From: Bartonella schoenbuchensis R1
GTDB taxonomy: Bacteria > Pseudomonadota > Alphaproteobacteria > Rhizobiales > Rhizobiaceae
Assembly (NCBI RefSeq): GCF_002022685.1
Contig: NZ_CP019789.1
Span: forward strand, 1,054,001-1,118,000
Direction of reading: 5' to 3'
DNA: 64,000 nt
Shown: piece by piece, positions 48,073 through 57,212 of the stretch
Layout of the letters: every line of letters starts with the position of its first letter
Position numbering within the stretch: the stretch's first letter is position 1
The notes under the pieces: model-generated
Told to the model about the DNA's origin: nothing
The model's input: only the letters and a program-made list of their open reading frames with translations
Database searches by the model: none
Position numbers and translations under genes: made by a program

Positions 48073-49475
48073 TGATTTATAAAACATTTTTCACAAAGTG
48101 AAAATAGCCCTTAAAAATATTTTACATATCCTTAAAATCGTCCATTACCATTAAAACATAGTGTTGCTTCAATGAACCTAAATAGATTGTAATTTTTGAA
48201 CAATATTTTAAACTAAAATAAAACTCATTAAACTAAAATAGAACTCATTTGCGCAGCACGATCGGCATTATATTATAAAATTATACAACTATCGTCACTG
48301 TTTAATTTAGGTATTTATATCAATAACGTACACTGCATTCAAAATTGCCTTAAGAATGATACAGAGCTTCATACAGAGTTATTTTGAAATTCCCCCTCGC
48401 AGGTCAAATTTATTGTACCAAAAAATTTTTTGTATGCGTACGACCATTACCTTTAATACTAACAACAGCTTATACTAAATTAATTGGAATCTTATATTGA
48501 ATTGCAATTTTTGAACCAAAATTTCATAAAAATGAACAAATATCTTAAAAGAAATAACAATTAAACTGCTGTTTAAGCTTAAACTTTCAATATCAGTATA
48601 AACCCTTTCGCACAAAATATAAAAATAGAGAAAAGATCGCAATTTAAAAGGATTTTCAAAAATTGCATTCTTTTTCTTTTCATTAAAATACATCTAGTCA
48701 CAATTATAAAGATTGAAGGTGTATTTCATCTAGAAAAGAGTTTAAAAGTGATACAATTATATTCATTGGATAGACCTACGATACTAACTGTATGCAAAAA
48801 ATAATGATGAAAAACTCCATTACTTATCACTTACAGATATTAAAAACTCCATTATCGCCAAATCTACTATTTACAATACCAATATCGACTAAGAATCTTT
48901 TTAACGAATGCTCTTTTATTCATTAAGCATATAGCATCCCTAAAAAAGATCATCAGTTTTATTTAAAGCCAATACCAATTAGCAGCTCATGTCATGAAAA
49001 CCATTCTCCAGAGCTAATTCTCTTATGAGAAACTACACTTAAATATGTTAACAAGTCAGTCTTTCAATTGTATATTATTAACTGCTTTCAAGCACAACTT
49101 GATGACCAGATTCTATCTATTTTTCAGATAATTTTGTAAAAAACATTGATAATTTCAATTACCAACTAATAAGCAATACCTATTAACAAGCAATTTATGC
49201 TGCCCCCCTAAAAACATTACCTAATAAATATTTTGGCTTACATTCACACACACGTGGGCTTACGATACACTAACCCTCACGCAGCTAAAATGGATAAACA
49301 GCTTAAAATTTTATAGAAAAAACATTTTAGCAGTTTACCTATCATTCATCCCCAATAACGTAGCGAATAATTCAGAATGTATTTTTCACGCTTTTTATAT
49401 TCTGGAGAAGAACGCAACAAGGCATTCTTAAAACAAGCTTCAAATGATTATTCTTAAATCATTATAGATAAATGA
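48073..49475. other. 1.4-kb AT-rich spacer, no gene seen
   Basis: Lies between rnpB and a small membrane-protein gene. The only sizeable frame (48475-48693, minus, 72 codons) shows no recognisable motif and has A/T-rich composition like the surrounding spacer. A 20-base imperfect tandem repeat occurs at 48208-48247. The right part of 47486-47681, upstream of rsmH, is likewise empty. Confidence 0.45.
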
Positions 49476-49835
49476 TTAAAAACCAACATCAACAACAGGA
49501 GAATGAGAAATTACTTTTAATGCAGCTGCAGCTGCAATTTTCCCAAATTGTTGTGCCTTTTTATTATTCTGACCGCTCGCAAGGGCAGCAGCAATTGCAT
49601 CTTGACGTGCCTGCTTAACAATGCTCTTTTCTTGCTGAGAACTTATCTTAAAAAGATTCACTGGAATATCTGGTGAAGATACCGCCACCCTTCTTAGGGC
49701 ACTATCTGTTGTATCAGTCTGGCGTGAAAAGCTCGCCTCACCAAATACAAATTGATACACAAAAAAACTCGCTACCGCAACGAACAATAAAAGAAATACT
49801 AGAATAACAAGATAACGCCAGCGAAACTTTATCAT
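49476..49835 (-). CDS. Hypothetical small single-span membrane protein
   Basis: 119 residues. A short basic start (MIKFRWRY) is followed by a strong membrane segment (LVILVFLLLFVAVASFFVYQFVF, about residues 9-31), then a polar region and an alanine-rich helix (ARQDAIAAALASGQNNKKAQQFGKIAAAAALKVI). The topology predicts a short cytoplasmic N-terminus and a periplasmic C-terminal domain. AGGATC lies upstream of the ATG. I do not recognise the family. It stands alone in a gene-poor stretch, so it is less certain than its neighbours, but composition and topology support a real gene. Confidence 0.6.
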   Translation of the reverse strand: MIKFRWRYLVILVFLLLFVAVASFFVYQFVFGEASFSRQTDTTDSALRRVAVSSPDIPVNLFKISSQQEKSIVKQARQDAIAAALASGQNNKKAQQFGKIAAAAALKVISHSPVVDVGF

Positions 49836-50056
49836 CTTTGATCCTAAACATTATAACACACTATAATTACATCATTTATATAATGTTTTTTATTTTTTAA
49901 ATTTAAAAATAATTATATCACTTACTGAAAATAACACATAAATACCTAGAAAAATATTCCAAATATTTATGTATCAAACACCATACTATAAGTAGCTGTT
50001 TACACTTGCTAAAATGACATATGTACCAATGTAATGCTGAATTCAAATTTAATTTA

Positions 50057-50157
50057 AATAAAAAAATAAACCCGACTGAAGAATTTTTCAGTCGGGCCAG
50101 ACAATCTAGGGATCCACGCGGGGGAGGGGGGAGAGGCTCCCTGATTGTCTTATTACA
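50057..50157 (-). ncRNA. Probable ~100-nt small RNA with C-rich loop and intrinsic terminator
   Basis: On the minus strand a perfect TATAAT (50169-50164) precedes a predicted start near 50157. AGACAATC (50150-50143) pairs with GATTGTCT (50106-50099), and inside it AGGGA pairs with TCCCT. The apical loop is C-rich, with CTCCCCCCTCCCCC. A second hairpin, CCCGACTGAA with TTCAGTCGGG (50096-50071), is followed by TTTATTTTTTT. Promoter, structured body and terminator in one small interval, without a reading frame, fit a trans-acting small RNA. The C-rich loop could pair with Shine-Dalgarno sequences. The surrounding spacer (49836-50629) is otherwise empty. Confidence 0.7.
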
Positions 50158-50163
50158 TCAACC

Positions 50164-50169
50164 ATTATA
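50164..50169 (-). promoter_or_regulatory. -10 box of the predicted small RNA
   Basis: Consensus TATAAT on the minus strand, about 7 bases before the predicted start of the RNA. A recognisable but weak TTGGGT lies 15 bases further upstream as a possible -35 box. Confidence 0.5.
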
Positions 50170-50629
50170 ATCGCTAATGCAATGACCCAACTATGAAATA
50201 AAACATTTTAAACAACAAGAAATTCTCACCATTTTAGCTAAAGAAAGAGCAAAAAATAGCCTTAAGCCTTGCAAAAATGGAAAAATTTAGGCAAAAAATA
50301 TTTAAGATGATCCAATTTGAAGCACACTTTACTCCAAAGTGTGTTAATAAAATTCTTTTTAGCAATTTAAATCTTTAGTACAAGATTATGAGAAATAATT
50401 TACTGTAGCAAAAATTTAAGAATAACAAATAGTTTTTATAGATCACATTCCAATAAGCAGAATAAATTATATCAATTAATTAGACAACTTATTACAATAA
50501 AAATCTCTAACAGCCCTGCTCTGTCAAATCAAGCAACTATATTTTGCAAAAATACAGGTCTTAGATATTTTCTAAAAAGTATTATACTGACAAATTAGGA
50601 GTATAAGTATTCATATAAGATAAGCAGTG

Positions 50630-52279
50630 TTAACGGGCGAGAGGTTTATAATTGACACGTTTAAGATTAATAGCATCTGGCCCAAGACGACGAAGTTTAT
50701 CAGCTTCATATTCAGCAAAATTACCTTCAAACCATTCCACATGACCATTACCTTCAAACGCCAAAATATGAGTAGCCAACCTATCAAGAAACATACGATC
50801 ATGCGATATCACAACTGCACAACCAGCAAAATTTTCCAGTGCATCTTCTAACGCACCTAATGTTTCTGTATCAAGATCGTTTGTAGGTTCGTCAAGAAGA
50901 AGAACATTACCTCCATTTTTTAAAAGTTTAGCTAAATGAACACGATTGCGCTGCCCTCCCGATAAATTCGCCACCTTTTGCTGCTGATCTGAACCTTTAA
51001 AGTTAAATGCACCACAATAAGCACGGCTATTCATTTCATATTTGCCTAACTTAATAATGTCATCTCCACCAGAGATTTCCTCCCAAACAGTCTTATCTCC
51101 TGCCAATGCATCGCGATTCTGGTCAATATAACTCATCTGAACCGTTTCCCCGATGCGTACTGTACCTGAATCAGGCTGTTCCTGCCCTGTTAACATTTTA
51201 AATAAGGTAGACTTCCCTACACCATTGGCACCAATAACGCCCACAATTCCACCGGCAGGAAGCTTGAAAGAAAGAGAATCGATCAATACACGCTCACCAT
51301 ATGCTTTTGACAAATTATCAACCTCAATAACAACCTGTCCCAATCTTTCTCCAACTGGTATAATAATTTGCGCATCTCCAGGACGGCGTTCACGCGCAGC
51401 CTGAACCAATTCATCATAAGCCCTGATACGAGCTTTTGATTTTGCTTGGCGCGCTTTCGGACTGGAAGCTATCCATTCCTTTTCGCGTGACAATGCACGT
51501 TGACGAGCAGCTTCTTCCCGCCCCTCTTGTGCCATACGTTTAGCTTTAGCACTCAAATAAGCAGAATAATTTCCCTCATAAGGAATACCTTTACCGCGAT
51601 CTAATTCTAATATCCAACCCGTTACATTATCGAGAAAATAACGATCATGCGTAATCAGAAGTACTGCACCTGGATACTCACGTAAATGCCTTTCAAGCCA
51701 AGCTGTAGTTTCAGCATCTAAATGGTTTGTTGGTTCATCTAAAAGTAATAAATCAGGTTTTGACAAAAGTAATTTACAAAGCGCAACACGCCGCCTTTCA
51801 CCACCTGAAAGTTTAGTTACACCCTCCTCCCCTGGTGGGCAACCAAGAGCAGCCATGGCCATTTCTACTTGATTGTCTAAATCCCAAAGATTTTGGCTGT
51901 CAATAATATCCTGAAGTTTAGCACTTTCATCGGCTGTTTCATCACTGTAATTCATCATCAATTCATTATAGCGATCTAAAATTGCTTGCTTATCTGCAAC
52001 CCCTTCCATCACATTACCCCACACATCCTTGCTGGGGTCAAGAACAGGTTCTTGCGGAAGATAACCACAACGCGCTCCTTCAGAAAGCCACGCTTCTCCT
52101 GTATATTCTTTATCTAACCCACTCATAATACGCAAAATCGTTGACTTACCTGCACCATTCGGCCCTAAAATACCAATCTTAGCATCTGGATAAAAAGATA
52201 AATGAATATTTTCCAAAATTTTCTTATTGCCGTAAACCTTATTGACTCCAGCCATATGATAGATAAATTGACGCGCCAT
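50630..52279 (-). CDS. ettA: ABC-F translation factor EttA
   Basis: 549 residues with two ABC ATPase domains and no membrane segments. Domain 1 has GPNGAGKST and LSGGERRRVAL; domain 2 has GANGVGKST and LSGGQRNRVHL; both have LLLDEPTN. The arm insertion in domain 1 and the linker KEWIASSPKARQAKSKARI between domains match EttA, which binds the ribosomal E site and gates translation according to ADP/ATP level. The start MARQFIYHMAGVNKVYG is the family start; eight further codons upstream are in frame. The C-terminus RRLGPDAINLKRVNYKPL is also EttA-like. Confidence 0.95.
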   Translation of the reverse strand: MARQFIYHMAGVNKVYGNKKILENIHLSFYPDAKIGILGPNGAGKSTILRIMSGLDKEYTGEAWLSEGARCGYLPQEPVLDPSKDVWGNVMEGVADKQAILDRYNELMMNYSDETADESAKLQDIIDSQNLWDLDNQVEMAMAALGCPPGEEGVTKLSGGERRRVALCKLLLSKPDLLLLDEPTNHLDAETTAWLERHLREYPGAVLLITHDRYFLDNVTGWILELDRGKGIPYEGNYSAYLSAKAKRMAQEGREEAARQRALSREKEWIASSPKARQAKSKARIRAYDELVQAARERRPGDAQIIIPVGERLGQVVIEVDNLSKAYGERVLIDSLSFKLPAGGIVGVIGANGVGKSTLFKMLTGQEQPDSGTVRIGETVQMSYIDQNRDALAGDKTVWEEISGGDDIIKLGKYEMNSRAYCGAFNFKGSDQQQKVANLSGGQRNRVHLAKLLKNGGNVLLLDEPTNDLDTETLGALEDALENFAGCAVVISHDRMFLDRLATHILAFEGNGHVEWFEGNFAEYEADKLRRLGPDAINLKRVNYKPLAR

Positions 52280-53026
52280 AAATTTCTCTTTGATATTATG
52301 CAAAATTAAAGGATGAGAATTTCGAAAGTATTATTTTCGCTTTTCTTAAATTTCACAATTAGCAACACTTAAATAATGCCCTAACAGCTTTATCTTTATA
52401 TTGATATATTTTTTCTAATCCCACAAGCCCTACTTTGCGCTTCAAAGGCAGAAAAACACTCTCCCAAAGTACAAAAAGCAAATATTCTTAAAATTATACT
52501 TGAATTATGCTATCAAATAGCTCCTCTCTTCTCCATACAGGATACAAAATACACTTTAATCATATTAAACCAATCTATAGTGCAACAAAAATCATAAGAG
52601 AAAGCCAATTTTCCATGCACCATTTTCTCGTCTTACAGATTTTACATCACGCCACCTTCCTCCACCACGGTGTTTCATCATTTTGATATCATCAAAATAA
52701 ATGATCCCTATTTATATTATTTTATGTGATTAAAACTGCATTAAAAAGTGAAAACACATTTATAAAATCTAATGCCCCAGCTCTATTATCATCAAAGCTT
52801 TGTACCAACACATAGCTTTATCACTAAACAGTGCACCACTTATATTGATCCACAGTTACAAATTAGTACAAAATTACAAAAATTATCGTACCAACTGATC
52901 CATTCATTTTTTTTGGTTTAAATCATCAAAATAAGCACAAACATTGACCAAACCATCTCAAAACTTTAAGACGAAACACAATCTTTAAAAGGCTACGACA
53001 AAAAAATCACCCACAGGAACAAATTT
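52280..53026. other. 750-bp spacer between divergent ettA and pncA
   Basis: No gene seen. ATTTTGAT-ATC-ATCAAAAT at 52680-52698 is a perfect 8-bp palindromic stem that might be a regulator site or weak terminator. The promoters of both divergent genes should lie here. Confidence 0.4.
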
Positions 53027-53635
53027 ATGGAAAAAAAAGCCTTAATCGTTATCGATGTACAAAATGACTTCTTACCAGGAGGAGCACTTGCAGTCCCACA
53101 AAGCGATACTATTATACCTGCCGTCAATGACCTTATAAACCGTTTTGACCATGTCATTTTAACCCAAGATTGGCACCCAAAAGGCCATTGCAGCTTTGCT
53201 TCTTCCTATCCCCACAAATCTCTTTATGATACGGTTAAGCTTGACTACGGATTTCAAACACTGTGGCCCGATCATTGTGTACAAGGAACACAAGGAGCGA
53301 AATTTCATACGTCTCTCATGCTTGGTAAAGCACAACTTATCCTTCGAAAAGGTTATCATCAGAAAATTGACAGTTGTTCTGCTTTTTTTGAAAATGACCA
53401 AAAAACACCAACAGGCTTACAAAGTTATCTCAAAGAGCGTGGTTTTACACAATTAATTATATGTGGTTTGGCTACTGATTTCTGTGTAGGATTTTCTGCA
53501 CTTCACGCCGTAAAATGCGGCTTTAAAGTGAGTGTTTCACTGAACGCTTGTGCCGGTATTGATCTAAATGGATCATTAAATACGATGCTTAAAACTATGA
53601 ATGAAACCGGCATAGAGCTCTTAATGACATTATAA
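53027..53635 (+). CDS. pncA: Nicotinamidase
   Basis: 202-residue cysteine hydrolase of the isochorismatase fold that deamidates nicotinamide to nicotinate for NAD salvage. The catalytic triad is Asp10 in LIVIDVQNDF, Lys108 in ILRKGY and Cys153 in GLATDFCV. Asp48 and His50 of TQDWHPKGHCSF and a later His bind the metal. The C-terminal region GIDLNGSLNTML matches PncA. CACAGGAAC precedes the ATG. It is convergent with the DUF475 gene. Confidence 0.95.
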   Translation: MEKKALIVIDVQNDFLPGGALAVPQSDTIIPAVNDLINRFDHVILTQDWHPKGHCSFASSYPHKSLYDTVKLDYGFQTLWPDHCVQGTQGAKFHTSLMLGKAQLILRKGYHQKIDSCSAFFENDQKTPTGLQSYLKERGFTQLIICGLATDFCVGFSALHAVKCGFKVSVSLNACAGIDLNGSLNTMLKTMNETGIELLMTL

Positions 53636-53707
53636 ACCACTTCTCTGTCCTGTTTTGTGGTAATAAATAGAAGGGTTTTTATAGAATCTGTATTTCAAAA
53701 CAACAGA

Positions 53708-54754
53708 TTATTCGGGAGATAATGTTTTATATTTAAAGCGAATGGAGGAATAAAATGCTACTCCAAGAATACATACACCAATAAGTCCTGTTAATGCTTC
53801 AGGCACCGGCATAATAATTTGTATATACATAATCACTGCAAGTACCAAAATTGCGTAAAAAGCACCATGTTCCAAATAGCGGTAATGCAACAATGTTCCT
53901 GTTTCAACCAACATGATAGTTATAGCACGTACATAAAATGCACCGATACCAAGTCCAATTGCAATAATAAAAAGATTATGTGAAAAAGCAAAAGCACTCA
54001 TAACACCATCAAAAGAAAAGCTAGCATCCAGAATTTCTAAATAAAGAAATGAGCCCACTCCTCCCTTAGCAATAGTGACTAAAGTATTTTTTTGGGAATC
54101 CAAAAGTGAACTAACTGCTTCAACCACTAAAAATGTTAAAAGTCCATAAAGCATGGCAAATAAAACAGTCAGCTTATTTTCTGTTGTAATTTGCCCTAAG
54201 AAAAATAACATCAGAATTAAAACAATAGCAATATCAACTCCAACAAATGAACCAACCTTCTGAGCTGGTTTCTCAATAAATGCTAGCCAATGCACCTCTT
54301 TTTTAGGATCAAAAAAATATTTTAAACCAACCATCATGAGGAAAGTTCCCCCAAAAGCAGCAATACCCACATGAGCATTTGCCAAAATTTCAGCATACTG
54401 ATGTGGCTCCCATAGTGCTAATTTGACTGCTGCAATTGGACTAATCCAAGCTGCAAAAGCAACAATCAGTAATGGAAAAATAATTCTCATACCAAATACT
54501 GCTATTAAAATGCCCCATGTCAAAAAGCGACGGGACCATAGCTGATCCATCTTTCCAAGAATACGTGCATTGATAATAGAATTATCAAAAGATAAAGAAA
54601 TTTCTAAAATTCCCAAAACACAGCAAATGAAAAAATATTTTAAAAAACCAATGAGACTACCCGTCTCAAACCAACCAACAAATCCACCCCCAAAAACACC
54701 AATAATTGTGAAGAAAAAAGCCCATCTAAAATAGCCTAATAGGGCCATGATCAC
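53708..54754 (-). CDS. DUF475 family integral membrane protein
   Basis: 348 residues with about nine hydrophobic helices. LEISLSFDNSIINARIL near residue 55 and LEILDASFSFDGVMSAFAF near residue 230 are two related motifs with conserved acidic residues in membrane helices. They recall the TerC fold, in which such pairs are thought to bind metal ions. DUF475 belongs to that wider group; a metal-ion transport role (for example manganese) is inference only. No tellurite-resistance genes are adjacent. The gene is complete. Confidence 0.8.
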   Translation of the reverse strand: MIMALLGYFRWAFFFTIIGVFGGGFVGWFETGSLIGFLKYFFICCVLGILEISLSFDNSIINARILGKMDQLWSRRFLTWGILIAVFGMRIIFPLLIVAFAAWISPIAAVKLALWEPHQYAEILANAHVGIAAFGGTFLMMVGLKYFFDPKKEVHWLAFIEKPAQKVGSFVGVDIAIVLILMLFFLGQITTENKLTVLFAMLYGLLTFLVVEAVSSLLDSQKNTLVTIAKGGVGSFLYLEILDASFSFDGVMSAFAFSHNLFIIAIGLGIGAFYVRAITIMLVETGTLLHYRYLEHGAFYAILVLAVIMYIQIIMPVPEALTGLIGVCILGVAFYSSIRFKYKTLSPE

Positions 54755-55026
54755 GCCTCAAAACCATCTCTTTAATCTATCCTGATACTCACTCATATTG
54801 AAAGATCACAAGACTGAAAGATTACATCTATCGATAAGTACAATAATATACATTGTAAAATTTATATGGAATCTCTCCAAGAAAAAACAAGAGAAGAATC
54901 AAAAAAGCCTATATTTCTTCCAATAAAAAGGTTATTCCTTATAATAATAAAATACAAAAAATTAAAATTTAATCCAAATATTTATTAAATATTTAAAAAA
55001 ATAAGAGGAATAAAAGTCAATAAATA

Positions 55027-55077
55027 TTGACATTAGGCAATGAGATATTCATACATTGTGTGCTTTTACCAACACAA
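55027..55077 (+). promoter_or_regulatory. Promoter -35 box and dyad before the XRE regulator
   Basis: A consensus TTGACA at 55027-55032 is followed 17 bases later by a weak -10 (CATACA). TTGTGT (55056-55061) and ACACAA (55072-55077) form a dyad just downstream, a possible operator for autoregulation. The rest of 54755-55114 has no gene. Confidence 0.35.
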
Positions 55078-55114
55078 AGCTCATACCATGATGATTTATT
55101 GAGGGAGATAATTC

Positions 55115-55651
55115 GTGGCACGTCCTGAAACTGAAGCAAAAACTGTATTTGGAAAACGTTTACGTCATGTACGCCTCGCTTTAGGCGATCCGTCACGTGA
55201 AACATTAGCTAAAAATTTTAGCATGACAAAAAATTCCATTGCCTTTTATGAGCGTGGAGAAAGAGAACCTAACCTTAGCGTATTACAAGCATATCGCACG
55301 TTGTATGGAGTCAACATTAATTGGCTTTTAACTGGACAAGGAAAAATGTTTGACACCGAATGCACTAGAAGTGAATTCGATTGGAATTATTTTATTAAAA
55401 AAATTGAAGCAATTGAAGATATTCTTACCAAAAATGATCATAACGATACACTAAATCAAAAAAAGATTGAAAATTCTTATGAAAAATTACAGCAATATCT
55501 TTTGACACAAGGTATATCCAATGGTCTCAATCCAAAGGCAATTACTTCTCTGGTCAATATGAAAGCAAATATGGCCAACTCTTATGCTCTTAGTTTGTTT
55601 ATCGATTTACTTATTCGAAGCATCTCGCACAAAGAAACGACCGCTAGCTAA
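55115..55651 (+). CDS. XRE-family transcriptional regulator
   Basis: 178 residues. A helix-turn-helix of the Cro/cI type occupies about residues 10-65: FGKRLRHVRLALGD, then RETLAKNFSMTKNSIAFYERGEREPNLSVLQAY and VNINWLLTGQG. The rest is mostly helical with a Lys/Glu/Asn-rich middle, with no peptidase (S24) domain, so it is not a LexA/cI-type cleavable repressor. The start is GTG at 55115 preceded by GAGGGAGAT. It lies about 1.2 kb from the phage lysis genes and might belong to the phage-derived region, but this is unproven. DNA target unknown. Confidence 0.88.
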   Translation: MARPETEAKTVFGKRLRHVRLALGDPSRETLAKNFSMTKNSIAFYERGEREPNLSVLQAYRTLYGVNINWLLTGQGKMFDTECTRSEFDWNYFIKKIEAIEDILTKNDHNDTLNQKKIENSYEKLQQYLLTQGISNGLNPKAITSLVNMKANMANSYALSLFIDLLIRSISHKETTAS

Positions 55652-56657
55652 TAATATTCATTTCAAATAAAATCAGGCTTAAATTTTATTAACGTGGATA
55701 AGTAGTATTGTACTTCTACCATATTGATAAAGTTTAAGCTGTTTTATAATTTTTGCTGTAGTAAAATAATCAAACAAATTCTGTTTGCAGTGATACAATT
55801 TTTCTTATTTTCAACACCAGTTAAAATTGAAAATAATTAGTTCTAGAATATGAAATAGCTCCTTGTAAATGGCTACTTTGGTCTTTCTTAGAAGGGGGAG
55901 GATATTAAATGTTTTTTGTGGTTGCCAACACACTTATTCACAGCCTCCATCCACGCGTTTTATAAGTAATATATCTTTTGCCAAACTAATTACAAATCAC
56001 CATTAAAGCTTATCATCATCCTGCAAATAATATCGATTATTCTTAACTGAAAAAATAACCCACTTCATCCCTTGAAAAAGCGCCCCTCTTTATTTTCCAT
56101 TTTTACAATAGCAGTTTTTACCCCAATGTTTTTAAAAAATCGCCGCTCCTAAATATGTTATTATCATATCCACTAAATGAATACTTATGAATTTTTCAAT
56201 TTCCATTTCATTGATGTTATAACTATTTAATGTAATTTATTTTATAGATTCGATAGCAAAATCTTATTATTGATATCTTATAACACATAAAAATACATAT
56301 ATTATGGATGATAGAGAAAAACTTAGTCTATTGGATATGAGCTACCTTTAAAAGCTAATAGCTTTATTTAAAATATCCCCCTTCCCTTACAAAACTTTTG
56401 AAATCTAATAAAATTCCATATTCTTGTGCAAAAATAGCAGAGGGATATATTGGGAACAATATTGTAATCAACCAATAGTATACAACAAACACTTTATGCT
56501 AAAGCACTGGCCAAAAAACTTGACCAAATAAATCATAAAGTTACAAAAATGTGCCCGATAGGAATCCAAAAAATAAACAACCATGTAAATCTTCACTCTA
56601 AAAAGATATTTTGACTTACTAGATGACTTTTGCCCCCGAAAGACATATTATAATATA
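55652..56657. other. 1-kb AT-rich spacer at the prophage edge
   Basis: No credible gene. I looked for an integrase, a tRNA or their remnants and saw none, apart from the tRNA-end-like bases in the inverted repeat that follows. Confidence 0.4.
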
Positions 56658-56751
56658 ATAAAATCAACTGCTTATAGGGATAAAAAAGGGACTGGTGGGC
56701 CCGGAGGGTGTATTATACGCCTTTTTTACCCCTATAACCTATTGATTTTAT
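56658..56751. repeat. 94-bp interrupted inverted repeat with tRNA-3'-end-like centre
   Basis: Outer arms ATAAAATCAA and TTGATTTTAT are perfect complements. Inner arms TATAGGGATAAAAAAGG and CCTTTTTTACCCCTATA match with one mismatch (read as complements). The ~28-base centre starts GACTGGTGGGCCCGGAGGG, and the reverse complement CCCTCCGGGCCCACCA resembles a tRNA T-arm/acceptor end with CCA. It sits about 80 bp beyond the last phage lysis gene. It could be a strong terminator for both strands or a remnant phage attachment site. Confidence 0.6.
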
Positions 56752-56833
56752 TGATATTTTTTTAGGGTTAGGGATGAAAAAATCAGGTTAGGGAATAGGA
56801 TTTTGCAATTTGTCTTTCCAAACTGCATTAAGA

Positions 56834-57052
56834 TCATCCTGATTTCTTGTTAATAGGTCTCCACCCACAGGAACGTTTTCCGTTTTGGTTATGCTTTAAA
56901 ATGTCTCGTGCTAAGTTTGGACTGATTGCATTGAGATCTTGCCTCTCCAAATATATTGGCAACCACCCGAGACAAGAAGTGTATTCATTTTTTGCGCACC
57001 CACTCAGAAAGATCAGAGCGTATATCCACATCACTTTTCTTGTTAACTTCAT
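56834..57052 (-). CDS. Small lipoprotein, possible outer-membrane spanin (Rz1-like)
   Basis: 72 residues. A basic start and short hydrophobic stretch lead to the lipobox LSGC, so the mature lipoprotein would have about 54 residues. The mature part contains CLGWLPIYL, SPNLARDILKHNQNGKRSCGW. I remember a similar pattern (C.GW.PI...A..IL.HN..G...C.W) in small lipoproteins at the lysis end of alphaproteobacterial phages. The start lies 68 bases inside the preceding small membrane-protein gene in another frame, the overlapping architecture of Rz/Rz1. It lacks the proline richness of classical Rz1, so spanin function is inference. Confidence 0.65.
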   Translation of the reverse strand: MKLTRKVMWIYALIFLSGCAKNEYTSCLGWLPIYLERQDLNAISPNLARDILKHNQNGKRSCGWRPINKKSG

Positions 57053-57212
57053 CTTCTACTTCAAACCGTGTTATAGCTATTTTTAAAGTTTTCTCAGTCC
57101 GTTTGCGTTGCTCAACTTTCTTTCCAAACCGAAAAATCTTAGCTAAAGTTACAAAAAAAGCGGCAAAAGCCGCCGCCACCATCAGTAAGTATTTCTTTCC
57201 CCACCAAATCAT
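56985..57212 (-). CDS. Small membrane protein, possible inner-membrane spanin (Rz-like)
   Basis: 75 residues from the ATG at 57212, which overlaps the endolysin stop (ATGA). One N-terminal membrane segment (YLLMVAAAFAAFFVTLAKIF) is followed by a charged helix (KKVEQRKRTEKTLKIA and FEVEDEVNKK) ending SDLSEWVRKK. Size, topology and place between the endolysin and a lipoprotein gene suggest an i-spanin. The frame is open upstream into the endolysin, but that extension is cysteine-rich and artefactual. The type-II topology needed for a spanin cannot be proved from the sequence. Confidence 0.7.
   Translation of the reverse strand: MIWWGKKYLLMVAAAFAAFFVTLAKIFRFGKKVEQRKRTEKTLKIAITRFEVEDEVNKKSDVDIRSDLSEWVRKK

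Noticed and set aside
48475-48693. 72-codon minus-strand frame in the rnpB-side spacer
   Set aside because: No motif, Phe/Leu/Ile/Lys-rich composition expected from AT-rich noncoding DNA, no clear ribosome-binding site and no neighbouring gene to support it.
50057-50157. SRP (4.5S) or 6S RNA
   Set aside because: The conserved SRP GGAAG core loop sequence and the 6S open-bubble layout are not present; the C-rich loop fits neither.
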